Assembly: GCA_963807235.1 (NCBI GenBank)
Contig: CAWEBF010000029.1
Span: forward strand, 62,001-126,000
DNA from: CAWEBF01 sp963807235
GTDB taxonomy: Bacteria > Acidobacteriota > Vicinamibacteria > Vicinamibacterales > UBA2999
Direction: 5' to 3'
DNA: 64,000 nucleotides
In this document: in pieces, positions 1 to 7,902 of the stretch
How positions within the stretch are numbered: position 1 is the first letter of the stretch
How the letters are laid out: the number at the start of each line of letters is the position of its first letter
Position numbers and translations under genes: made by a program
Notes under the pieces: generated by a model
Database searches by the model: none
What the model was told of the DNA's origin: nothing
Seen by the model: the letters and a program-made list of their open reading frames with translations, nothing else

Positions 1-20
1 GGTATCTACCATAGGGTGAC

Positions 21-314
21 ATGACCATGACATTGCCCGGAATACTTGTTCTCGTCGTCATCGCGGCCATCTGCGGCGCCGTTGGCAAAGCGCTCGCCGG
101 CGGCATTCCTGGCGGCTTCCTTACGGCCATCGCTCTCGGGTTCATCGGCGCGCTCGTGGGGCCCTGGATCGCCGCTCAGCTCAACCTCGGTGAGCCGTTC
201 GTGCTTCGCCTGAGCGGGCAGTCGTTTCCGATTCTCTGGTCGATCATCGGCTCGGCCCTTTTCGTCGCGATGCTGCACCTCATCTCCGGTCGGGGACGAC
301 CCGCTCTGCGCTGA
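21..314 (+). CDS. GlsB/YeaQ/YmgE family small membrane protein
   Basis: A 97-residue, glycine- and alanine-rich protein with three hydrophobic stretches (about residues 5-30, 33-52 and 66-90). The pattern of paired small residues, G-A-V-G-K-A-L-A-G-G in the first segment and A-L-G-F-I-G-A-L-V-G in the second, matches the transglycosylase-associated/GlsB-YeaQ family of inner-membrane proteins linked to general stress in other bacteria; their biochemical role is unknown. Two ATGs (21 and 27) lie two codons apart, so the start is uncertain by two residues. A small hydrophilic gene follows after 46 bases on the same strand. Confidence 0.8.
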   Translation: MTMTLPGILVLVVIAAICGAVGKALAGGIPGGFLTAIALGFIGALVGPWIAAQLNLGEPFVLRLSGQSFPILWSIIGSALFVAMLHLISGRGRPALR

Positions 315-360
315 GCCAGCTCGCAGGATACAGCTGCAGTCGACAAGGAGGGGGATCGCC

Positions 361-615
361 ATGACGTGGAAAGACAAACTCGAGATCGGTTTGAAGGAAG
401 ACGCGCCCTTCCGCAAGGACAACTTGCCGGAAAGCCAGGTTCGCGGGCCGCAGATCCCGACAGGGCCAGGCCGCTCACCGGAGATCCCGATGGCGCGTGA
501 CGACCAGAACGACGTCCAGCCTGACCTCGACGCCGACGAAACGTCGGAGGCCGCTGCAACCACCGAGGGCATGCCCCCGGCTCCGGTGGACGAAAGCGAC
601 GCCTTGGGGGGCTGA
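361..615 (+). CDS. Small acidic hydrophilic hypothetical protein
   Basis: 84 residues, no recognisable domain, no signal peptide and no membrane segment. The N-terminal third is mixed charge (residues 1-20 rich in Lys, Asp, Glu); the rest is proline-, aspartate- and threonine-rich and probably disordered. A purine-rich stretch containing GGAGGGGGAT lies just before the ATG and is a credible ribosome binding site, which is the main reason to believe the gene. It sits 46 bases after the GlsB-like gene and may be its operon partner, perhaps also stress related; that link is only positional. Confidence 0.55.
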   Translation: MTWKDKLEIGLKEDAPFRKDNLPESQVRGPQIPTGPGRSPEIPMARDDQNDVQPDLDADETSEAAATTEGMPPAPVDESDALGG

Positions 616-778
616 CAAACCGGCGCCGTTCGGAGCGACGGCGCGATGTCGGTACGGGCTGGATCGATTACGGTTTTCATACGCGGTGCGGCGGATCCTT
701 GGCGCCGCGAAGCATCACCATCGAGCGTCCGAGCAATTGGCGCTGGCACGCCGTCTGCACACTCGTCGCCAGCGACCC

Positions 779-1480
779 GTGGCCGACCGACACCGAGTCA
801 TCATTGCCTTATCCGACCGCGCGGAGGCCGCGGCCATTGCGGCCTGGCTGGCCGACGACGGGTTCGAGCCGGTGCTTCGTCCGACGCGGGCGATGGCAAT
901 CGAGGAGATGCGGGCGCGGCCGTTCGACCTGCTGATTGCCGACGCCGCTCGCGATGGCCGGGTCCCGATGCGGCCTGAGGGACAGGCCAGGCGCGCGCTC
1001 ACCCCAGCCATTTTGATCGGCAATGCAATGGCCAGCCGCGACGAAGGGGTGACCAACCGTCCGATTGTCATCACCCGGCCCGTCGATCGTGCATATCTGA
1101 AGTGCTACGTCACGATGGCACTTCTCGAAGGCAGCCCTATCCGGTGCTCCGAGCGCAGGCTGGTGCAGCCGTTCGAAGCCATCATCAACGGCGTGCCCTC
1201 TCACATCATCGACGTGAGCGTCGAGGGTCTGCGCTTTCGTACGCCGCGCGAGCGGCATACCACGGCGCTGCCACCGCAATTCGTCGTGAGCGTCCCTCTG
1301 ATGGGCGTGGGCATCCACGTCCGGCGGGTATGGACCCGCTCATCGTACGAAGCGGCGCCCGCGCTGGACTACGGGGTGTCGCTGCTGCCGAATCGCTCGA
1401 GCGCGATCCAGGGCTGGCGGTCGCTCATCGAGACGATTCCGGGCGCCGTAGCCGACACGGACATCCAACAGCAAGACTGA
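779..1480 (+). CDS. Degenerate receiver-PilZ fusion, probable c-di-GMP effector
   Basis: The N-terminal half (about residues 1-120 from this GTG) has the alternating pattern of a response-regulator receiver: VIIAL strand, then LLIADAARDG where the phosphoacceptor Asp would be, then VITRP where the usual Lys-Pro is replaced by Arg-Pro, so phosphorylation signalling is doubtful. The C-terminal half carries both PilZ signatures for cyclic di-GMP: an R-x3-R (RCSER) followed by D-x-S-x2-G (DVSVEG). The frame is open upstream to 497, but that part is arginine/proline-rich and overlaps the previous gene, so a start at GTG 779 or TTG 737 is preferred; neither has a good ribosome binding site. Confidence 0.65.
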   Translation: MADRHRVIIALSDRAEAAAIAAWLADDGFEPVLRPTRAMAIEEMRARPFDLLIADAARDGRVPMRPEGQARRALTPAILIGNAMASRDEGVTNRPIVITRPVDRAYLKCYVTMALLEGSPIRCSERRLVQPFEAIINGVPSHIIDVSVEGLRFRTPRERHTTALPPQFVVSVPLMGVGIHVRRVWTRSSYEAAPALDYGVSLLPNRSSAIQGWRSLIETIPGAVADTDIQQQD

Positions 1481-1594
1481 GCGAGCGGACCAGTAGGCAC
1501 GCCCACGCTGATTCGGGCGGCTCCAGGTGCATGGACGTGCACGTAGGGGAACCGAGCGCGCGGCAGCGCTAACCTCGTCTATCCTCCTTCCACG

Positions 1595-4022
1595 GTGCTC
1601 CACGACCTCCGATACGCCATTCGCCGGATTCGCAATAGCCCGGGCTTCTCGGCTGTTGCCATTGTCACCATCGCGCTCGCGGTCGGCGCCAATACGGCCA
1701 TGTTCAGCTTCGTGAATGGCCTGTTACTCAGTCCGCTGCCATATCCCGAATCGAACCGGATCGTGCGCGTCCTCGAACGGCATCCCAACGGCGGTCTCAA
1801 TGGCGTCTCCACCCTGAACTATCTCGATTGGGCGAGCCAGAATGCGGTCTTCGAGTACATCGCCGCGGAAGTGGGGTGGCGCGCCACCTTGACCGGTGGG
1901 GAGGAGCCGGTCTTGATCCAAGGCGCGCGCGTCTCTGCGCACTACTTCGATATCTTCGGAGTGAAGCCAGCACTGGGCCGCACGTTTCGTCCGGGCGAGG
2001 ACCAGCCTGGCCAGGACCGTGTCGTGCTGCTCAGCCATGTGCTCTGGGAGGGCCGCTTCGGTTCCGATCCCGCCATGGTGGGGCGGGCCATCCAGTTGAA
2101 CGGCGAGCCACACACCGTGATCGGCGTCCTTCAGAAGGGTGGTCCGTTCGATCGCGCCGTAGCCCAGATCTGGAAACCCCTCGCTTTCCAGCCTTCGAAC
2201 ATGACGCGTGAGTTTCGCTGGCTCGGCGCGAGCGCCAAGCTCAAGCCGGGAATGACGCTCGCGCTGTGCGCGCGCCGAAATGGACGTGATCGGACGGCGC
2301 CTCGCCAACGCCTATCCCGACTCGAACAAGGGCTGGGGCGTTGCCGTCGACCGTCTCGCCGACGTGCTGATCGGCCCGGAGCTGCGCACCGCCGTCACGG
2401 TCCTGTTTGCCGCCACCGCGTTCGTGTTGCTGATCGGTTGCGCCAACCTGGCGAGTCTCGCGCTGGCGCGCGGCATATCACAGGAAAGCGAGATGGCCGT
2501 GCGGGCCGGGCTCGGTGCAGGCCGCTGGCGCCTGGTGCGGCAGCTGTTGATCGAGAACGTCGTGATCTCCACCTGCGGTGGCATCGTGGGAGCCGGCGTT
2601 GGCTACGGGATGATGAAATGGATTCAATCGTTGATTCCTCCTTACACGTTGCCTCCCGCGGTGGACATTGGAATGGACGCGTCCGTACTGCTGTTCACCT
2701 TGACGGTTGCCGTCGCCACGGGCCTGTTGTTTGGCGTTGCGCCAGCAGCGCAAACCACGAACCCGAGCCTGGTCAGCGCGCTGAAAGAAGGCGGACACGG
2801 CACGATGGGAGCCAGCCCGGCTCGGCGCGTGCACAGCGTTCTCGTTGCTGGAGAAATCGCGCTCGCATTCGTGCTGTTGGTCGCTTCAGGACTTCTGATG
2901 CGCAGCGTCTACAAGCTGCTCGACATCGATCCCGGATTCAATGCGACGAATGTCCTGACGGCCAGTCTGCCGATTGATCAGGAACAGCACTCCGATCCTG
3001 TCGAACTGAACGCCTATCTACGCGCCATCAGTGAGGCGCTGGAGGCTGTGCCAGGCGTTCGCCAGACGGCTACGACTTCGGCGTTACCGCTGCAGGGCTG
3101 GGGCTATGGCGTGCCTTACTCGATCGCCGGTCGCGAAGTGACGGAGCGCGCTGATCGCCGCCCGGCGTTCTTCAAGATTGTCAGCCCGTCTTACTTCGAC
3201 GCACTGGGCATCAAGCTGCGTGCGGGACGGGTGTTGAGCGACAACGACACGGCGGGCGCGCCGCGAGTCGCGCTTATCAACGAGACGCTGGCCATGCGGG
3301 AGTTTCCGGATGAGGACCCGATCGGCCGCCGTATCCTGGTGCGGGAAATCGTGCCGGGCCAGACCGAGTTCGGCCAGCAGATCGCCTGGGAAATCGTTGG
3401 CGTCGTGGCGGGCGAGAAGATCACCGGGCTCGGGGATGCGATCAGCGCCGGCATGTACGTCTCGAACCAGCAGAGCCCGACCTACGGCATCAACCTGATC
3501 GTGCGAGCCGGCGTGCCTCCGCAGTCGTTTCAGAAAGCTGTTCGGTCGGCCCTCGATCGCGTCAACAGGGACCAGGCGCTCGGCGACGTTCGCACGCTCG
3601 AACAGATCGTGGATCAATCCATGCTAGGGAACCGCGTCGTGAGCGCGCTGCTCGCGGCCTTTGCATCCGTTGCGGTCCTGCTCGCTGCCGTTGGGATCTA
3701 CGGCGTGATGTCCTACACGGCCGCCCAGCGGACGCACGAAATGGGCATTCGCGCGGCACTCGGCGCCACCGCGGGCGATCTGCGCACGTTGATATTCCGG
3801 GGAGGGATGCGGCTGACGTTGATCGGACTCTCGATCGGACTCGCCGGAACGTTTGCCGCGACTCGCGTCCTGTCGTCGATGCTCTACGGCGTCGGCGCCC
3901 ACGATCCGCTGACAATCGCTGTCGTGGCCGCCGTGCTTTCGGTCGTGGCAGGAGTGGCGTGTTTCCTGCCAGCCTGGCGGATCACGAAAGCCGATCCGAT
4001 GGAAGCACTGCGGTATCGATAA
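1595..4022 (+). CDS. ADOP-type ABC transporter permease (MacB-PCD/FtsX), frameshifted
   Basis: Starts at GTG 1595 with the family N-terminus (DLRYAIRRIRNSPGFS) and a first membrane helix. The order is MacB periplasmic core, three-helix FtsX block (LLIGCANLASLALARG), second periplasmic core, second FtsX block, ending in the typical DPMEALRYR. Summed length is about 808 residues, normal for acidobacterial duplicated-ORF permeases, which usually lack an adjacent ATPase, as here. The frame changes near 2264-2267: the sequence reads ctgt where three bases would keep A-x-A-R-A-E-M-D in frame, a +1 insertion. As written the protein is split into 1595-2977 and 2280-4022. Substrate unknown; these proteins are presumed to act in export or envelope stress. 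Confidence 0.85.
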
Positions 4023-4025
4023 GAA

Positions 4026-4059
4026 AGGGTTGGCCCCGACCGAACACAAGGCCAACCCT
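4026..4059. terminator. Inverted repeat between convergent genes
   Basis: Perfect 10-bp arms AGGGTTGGCC and GGCCAACCCT with a 14-base loop, four bases after the permease stop and 25 bases before the end of the converging gene. Position suggests a bidirectional terminator; there is no T tract, so mechanism is inferred. Confidence 0.6.
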
Positions 4060-4084
4060 GGGACTTCTCAACGGCTCGCGATCT

Positions 4085-4363
4085 TCAGTTTCCCCGGCAG
4101 AGTCCGAGTTTGCCAGGGGCGCCCTTCGGAAGCCCATAGAACTTCCAGGAGTCCGCTGCGGTCTGAACCTGCGACACGTTCTGTCCTTCATGCTCGTCGT
4201 AGTCGTTCAGCCCGCTGGCGGCGCAGGCCGAGTTCGCGTGGTCCAGAGCGCCGGTCGTGTTCGTATTGTTGGGAGTGCCCGGCGGTCCCTTCACCTCGCC
4301 TGCGAATGCTCCACCAACCCCGAGCATCGCAATACACGTCGCCACACCAACTAGTCGTCTCAT
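4085..4363 (-). CDS. Small secreted hypothetical protein
   Basis: 92 residues. The start at 4363 is chosen because GGAGGCGG lies seven bases upstream; a longer frame to 4432 lacks such a site. Residues 1-21 (MRRLVGVATCIAMLGVGGAFA) form a classical Sec signal peptide with an A-x-A cleavage site. The mature part of about 70 residues has two cysteines, one central (SACAASG) and one near the C-terminus (GLCRGN), probably a disulfide, plus an Asn/Thr-rich N-terminal region. I do not recognise the family. It lies alone between convergent and divergent neighbours. Confidence 0.7.
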   Translation of the reverse strand: MRRLVGVATCIAMLGVGGAFAGEVKGPPGTPNNTNTTGALDHANSACAASGLNDYDEHEGQNVSQVQTAADSWKFYGLPKGAPGKLGLCRGN

Positions 4364-4532
4364 CTGTCCGCCTCCTTCATTGCTCTTGTCCGACAACGCG
4401 GAAACGATACGACGGTAGAGAGCGCGGCGCAACCCTCGCAGCGCCGTCTTCGATCGATGCTATGTGCCGTTTTTAGTACACGGTGGGCCGGCTGATATCA
4501 TCGCGGCGTGAACAGGCTTTGACCCGTCGTCG

Positions 4533-5279
4533 ATGCCGCCTCTGAGCACGGCAGAGTGGCTGCTGGCCGCCGCTGGTGCCTTCGGGATGGGCATCTCGAA
4601 GGCCGGATTCCCAGGCATGAGCCTGGTGCACGTCATCGTCTTCGCGTTCATTTTCGGGGCGCGCACGTCCACCGGCATCATCCTGCCCATGCTGATCGCG
4701 GCCGACGTCTTCGCCGTCCGCGCGTTCCGGCAGCACGCGCAGTGGGTCTACATCCGCCGGATGCTGCCCCCGACCATCGCCGGGGTTCTGCTTGGCTTCG
4801 CGCTGATGGGCAAGCTGGACGAATCGCTGTTCGAGCCCATCATCGGCACGATCGTGCTGGTGCTGACGGCGATGCAGCTCGCGCGGATGGCCCGGCCCGG
4901 CTTGTTCGCGGACGTGCCGCACTCGACTGCCTTCGTCTGGACGATGGGGCTCCTGGCCGGTGTGACGACGATGCTGGCCAATGCCGCCGGACCGATCTTC
5001 GTCCTCTACGCGCTGGCGGTCGGGTTGCCGAAGTACGAGCTGGTCGGCACCGGGGCGCTGTTCTTCTTCATCGTGAACCTGTCCAAAGTGCCGCTCAGCG
5101 CCGCGCTCGGTTTGATCGGACTGCAGACACTGTCGCTGAACCTGATCCTGCTGCCGGCCGTGTTCGGCGGCATCGCGATCGGCCGCTGGTTGACCCACCG
5201 AGTCCCGCAGCGCCTGTTCGATGGCCTTCTGCTGGCATTCGCGGCCGTGGCGGCGCTTCGCCTGATCGGGGTCTGGTAG
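4533..5279 (+). CDS. Sulfite exporter TauE/SafE family (TSUP) permease
   Basis: 248 residues with about seven or eight hydrophobic segments spread over the whole length. The start GMGISKAGFPG is the family glycine-rich N-terminal motif, repeated in weaker form in the second half (VTTMLANAAGPIFVLYAL), matching the internal duplication of TSUP transporters. Members export or import sulfite, sulfonates or other organosulfur and C2 anions; the substrate cannot be read from sequence. Length is normal. It stands alone, with a divergent gene upstream and a convergent one 21 bases downstream. Confidence 0.85.
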   Translation: MPPLSTAEWLLAAAGAFGMGISKAGFPGMSLVHVIVFAFIFGARTSTGIILPMLIAADVFAVRAFRQHAQWVYIRRMLPPTIAGVLLGFALMGKLDESLFEPIIGTIVLVLTAMQLARMARPGLFADVPHSTAFVWTMGLLAGVTTMLANAAGPIFVLYALAVGLPKYELVGTGALFFFIVNLSKVPLSAALGLIGLQTLSLNLILLPAVFGGIAIGRWLTHRVPQRLFDGLLLAFAAVAALRLIGVW

Positions 5280-5300
5280 CGGCCGGTCGTCCCGGGTGGC

Positions 5301-5918
5301 TCAGTTCGCGAAGCAGTAGATCAGGCCGGCGCCTCCGGTGGCGACCAGGTTCTCCTGCGAGCAGCCTTTGGACGGATGCGCCGAGTTCCATGGCGAACCG
5401 GGCTTGCCAAACGTCAGCCGATCGTGGTGACCCAGCATGCCGGTCTGATCGCTGGCGCTGCTGGTCCAGTTCGCGCACGTCTGCGGCGTCGCTCTTCCGT
5501 CGGGGGTCGAGCCGGTCATGATGTCGTGGCGATTCGGGGCGCCCTGCGGGTTGATCTGGCGGCCCTGCTCGTCGAGCGCGGTGTCGTTGTTGATGTTGGC
5601 CTTGTCCGAATGCAGGTCGGCGACGTTGGACGCGATCAGCACGCCCTTGGCGTTGTACCAGGGGCCGCTGCCAATGCGTTCGCGTGCGTGGGTATCCGGG
5701 TTGGTGGTGCTGAGATACGCTCGCCAGGTGCGATTGCCCCCGCCGGCTTTCGCGGCCAGCGCCTGACAGTGCTTGTCGGCGCCGGCGATGCCGCCGAGGT
5801 TGCCGCCCATTCCGGAGCCGGCGCTGCTGATGAAAAAGCTCATGGGCTGGTTCTGCGCCGCGGCGGGTGCGACGGCTGCGCACAGAGTGATGAGAGAGAA
5901 CGTCAGGATCGCTCGCAT
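5301..5918 (-). CDS. Secreted lectin-like protein
   Basis: 205 residues with signal peptide (residues 1-21, ending APAAAQ). The mature region starts with MSFFISSAGSGMGGNLGGIAGADKHCQALA, the hallmark of small bacterial proteins annotated as lectin or endostatin/NC10-like fold, and keeps cysteines near the start, middle (TCANW), GC and C-terminal YCFAN. The start at 5918 has GGAGGA about ten bases upstream; the longer frame to 5987 would run through the divergent promoter region. The DinB gene is divergent, so the two share about 68 bases of regulatory DNA. A role in binding glycans outside the cell is inference from the fold. Confidence 0.7.
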   Translation of the reverse strand: MRAILTFSLITLCAAVAPAAAQNQPMSFFISSAGSGMGGNLGGIAGADKHCQALAAKAGGGNRTWRAYLSTTNPDTHARERIGSGPWYNAKGVLIASNVADLHSDKANINNDTALDEQGRQINPQGAPNRHDIMTGSTPDGRATPQTCANWTSSASDQTGMLGHHDRLTFGKPGSPWNSAHPSKGCSQENLVATGGAGLIYCFAN

Positions 5919-5986
5919 GGGTGGGTGTCCTCCATTCGGCCAGGAAGACCGTATGTTAAGGCTAAAATCGGTGGAGGAGAGGCCCA

Positions 5987-6505
5987 ATGAGATCCAGATC
6001 GCTCATGCTCGTGCTGGCCTGCGGCACCCTGCTGGTCGCGCCTCGGCCGGTCCAGGCACAGGCCGACATCGCCGCCATCGTCGTCACGCACCTCAATACC
6101 TCGCGCGACTTCACGTTGAAGGTCGCGGACCAGATGCCGGAAGCCGACTACGGCTTCAAGCTCACGCCTCCGCAGATGAGCTTCGCCGAGCAGATGGTGC
6201 ATCTGGCCGAAGACCAGGCCAATCTTCTCGCGCCTTTCTCCGGTGAGCGAACCAGGCCGTCGAAGCCGGCGTCGATGAGCAAGAAGGACGTCATGGCCTA
6301 CGTGCGGCAGTCCTTCGACCAATCGATCGCCCTGGTGTCCAAGCTGACGCCGGCACAGATCACGCGAAGCTATTCGGGGTTCGGCGCCCCGATGACCGGC
6401 CTCGAAGTGCTGATGTTCGTGCTCGACCACACAACGCACCACCGGGCCTCGGCCGAGATGTACCTGCGGGCCAAGGGCATCGTGCCGGCCGAGTATCAGT
6501 TTTGA
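5987..6505 (+). CDS. Secreted DinB family protein
   Basis: 172 residues. A Sec signal peptide (residues 1-24, ending PVQAQA) is followed by a DinB/YfiT-like four-helix bundle of about 145 residues. The metal-binding histidines expected in this superfamily are present: H in QMVHLAEDQ and the H-x3-H pair in LDHTTHHRASAEMYLR. GGAGGAGA lies eight bases before the ATG, supporting the start. Periplasmic DinB proteins are numerous in Acidobacteria and their substrates are unknown; thiol-transferase-like activity is known only for some relatives. Confidence 0.85.
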   Translation: MRSRSLMLVLACGTLLVAPRPVQAQADIAAIVVTHLNTSRDFTLKVADQMPEADYGFKLTPPQMSFAEQMVHLAEDQANLLAPFSGERTRPSKPASMSKKDVMAYVRQSFDQSIALVSKLTPAQITRSYSGFGAPMTGLEVLMFVLDHTTHHRASAEMYLRAKGIVPAEYQF

Positions 6506-6544
6506 CCCCGCGTACAAGACCGCTGAGCCCGCGACGGCGTCCAA

Positions 6545-6588
6545 TTGGTTAGACTAGCTGTGCCGCTTGGTTAAACTAGCTGTGCCGC
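6545..6588. repeat. Two tandem copies of a 22-bp direct repeat
   Basis: Copies at 6545-6566 and 6567-6588 differ at one base (TTGGTTARACTAGCTG then TGCCGC). They are directly abutting and end 13 bases before the ATG at 6602, where an operator or a 5-prime UTR element would lie. This is the least GC-rich stretch of the neighbourhood. Confidence 0.7.
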
Positions 6589-6601
6589 GCCTGGAAACAT
6601 C

Positions 6602-7573
6602 ATGAGTCATCCGCGCTTTCTCGTCACTTTGCCGGTCCTGCTCGCTGTCGCGGCCGTCGTCGGCGCCGCGTGCAGCCCACGCTACATTCGCTCGGCCCCG
6701 CTGTCGCCCCTCCCGACCCAGCCCATGCAGAGCGTGAGCCGCAACGTCGTGGTGGTCTCCATCGATGGCCTTCGGCCGGACGCCATCGAGACGTACGGCG
6801 CTTCGATGCTGCAGCGTCTCATGCGCGAGGGCACCTACACGCTGAACGCCAGCACGATTCACCCGAGCAAGACTCTGCCCTCGCATACGTCGATGCTGAC
6901 CGGACAGCCGCCGGAACGGCACGGCGTGTTGTGGAACAACGTGGCCAGCGCCGAGGCGGACTCCATCGACCTGCCGAACATCTTCGGCATGGCCAGGACC
7001 CACGGCTACAGCACCGCCGCCTTCTTCAGCAAGGCGAAGTTCCAGCCGCTGCAACTCGAAGGCACGCTGGACTATTCGCAGGCGCCCGGCGGATGGTTCG
7101 GCCGCTGGTCCAGTGAGCGCACCATCGCCGACGTGGCGGAGTACCTCGAGAAGGCGCGCCCGAACGTGCTGTTCGTCCACCTGACCGATCCGGACGCCGC
7201 CGGTCATCGAGGTGGCTGGATGAGCGCGGACTACGGCCGTGGCGTGCTGGCCGCGGATCGCGCGATGGGCCGGCTGATCTCGATGGCCGATCGCGCCTAC
7301 GGGAGCGGCAAGTACACCGTGATCGTCACGGCGGATCATGGCGGCCACGGCAAGAACCACGGCAGCGACGACCCACGCGACGTCACGATCCCGTGGATCG
7401 CCTGGGGGCAAGGTGTGAAGCAAGGGGTGCTGACGCAGTCCACCGTTCGCACGATGGACACGGCCGCGACGGTGCTGTGGCTGCTGGCCGTGGCCGAGCC
7501 CGCGGAGGAGTGGATGGGCCAGCCGGTAATTGAGGCCTACACCACCACTCCCGCGGTCCTGCTCGGCGACTAG
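6602..7573 (+). CDS. Alkaline phosphatase superfamily phosphodiesterase, envelope located
   Basis: 323 residues of the type I phosphodiesterase/nucleotide pyrophosphatase family. Visible metal-ligand motifs are VVVSIDGLRPD (first Asp), the nucleophile region HPSKTLPSHTSMLTG with the active Thr/Ser, LTDPDAAGHRGG (Asp and His) and TADHGGHGKNHG (Asp-His pair). The N-terminus is a hydrophobic signal ending GAACSP, so it is probably a lipoprotein. It would hydrolyse phosphodiester or phosphomonoester substrates in the periplasm. A tandem 22-bp repeat sits immediately upstream and may control it. Confidence 0.85.
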   Translation: MSHPRFLVTLPVLLAVAAVVGAACSPRYIRSAPLSPLPTQPMQSVSRNVVVVSIDGLRPDAIETYGASMLQRLMREGTYTLNASTIHPSKTLPSHTSMLTGQPPERHGVLWNNVASAEADSIDLPNIFGMARTHGYSTAAFFSKAKFQPLQLEGTLDYSQAPGGWFGRWSSERTIADVAEYLEKARPNVLFVHLTDPDAAGHRGGWMSADYGRGVLAADRAMGRLISMADRAYGSGKYTVIVTADHGGHGKNHGSDDPRDVTIPWIAWGQGVKQGVLTQSTVRTMDTAATVLWLLAVAEPAEEWMGQPVIEAYTTTPAVLLGD

Positions 7574-7685
7574 GATCGGGGGCTTTTAGCCCAGCCGGAT
7601 AGGCTCGAGTGCCCGATTGCAGGCCGTTGCACACATCCCTGCCCGGCCACCACTCGGGGCGCTCATCGTAGTACAGGTACTGTCT

Positions 7686-7898
7686 ATGTTCTTACACAGC
7701 ACCGGCGATCGCGTCGCCCACGCTCAATACGGTGACGGTACCGTCAGCAGTGTCAATCAGTACCACACGGTCATCGAATTCGACGCCCATGGAGCACGCA
7801 CTTTCGTGTCCCCGCGCGTCGTGCTGACGCACTCGATGACACCGGCGCCGGAGAAGCCCGTTCGCCGGAAGGCAGCTGCGCGGAAGAAGAAGGAGTAG
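7686..7898 (+). CDS. Small basic protein with DUF3553-like beta domain
   Basis: 70 residues from ATG 7686; the frame is open to 7617 but the upstream part looks non-coding. Residues 5-45 (GDRVAHAQYGDGTVSSVN...TVIEFDAHGARTFVSPRVVL) have the pattern of the small beta-barrel seen at the end of UvrD-like helicases and as stand-alone DUF3553 proteins, which start G-D-x-V-x-H-x-x-Y-G-x-G-T-V. The tail is strongly basic (RRKAAARKKKE), consistent with nucleic-acid binding. The ribosome binding site is weak. It converges with the amidohydrolase, only four bases separating the ends. Confidence 0.55.
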   Translation: MFLHSTGDRVAHAQYGDGTVSSVNQYHTVIEFDAHGARTFVSPRVVLTHSMTPAPEKPVRRKAAARKKKE

Positions 7899-7902
7899 GC
7901 CT

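Noticed and set aside
2250..2290. Programmed ribosomal frameshift in the first ADOP gene
   Set aside because: There is no slippery heptamer or downstream stem, and unrelated genes in the window show the same kind of single-base change.
7578..7595. Possible hairpin GGGC/GCCC after the phosphodiesterase gene
   Set aside because: A four-base stem is too weak to call a terminator in DNA of this GC content.
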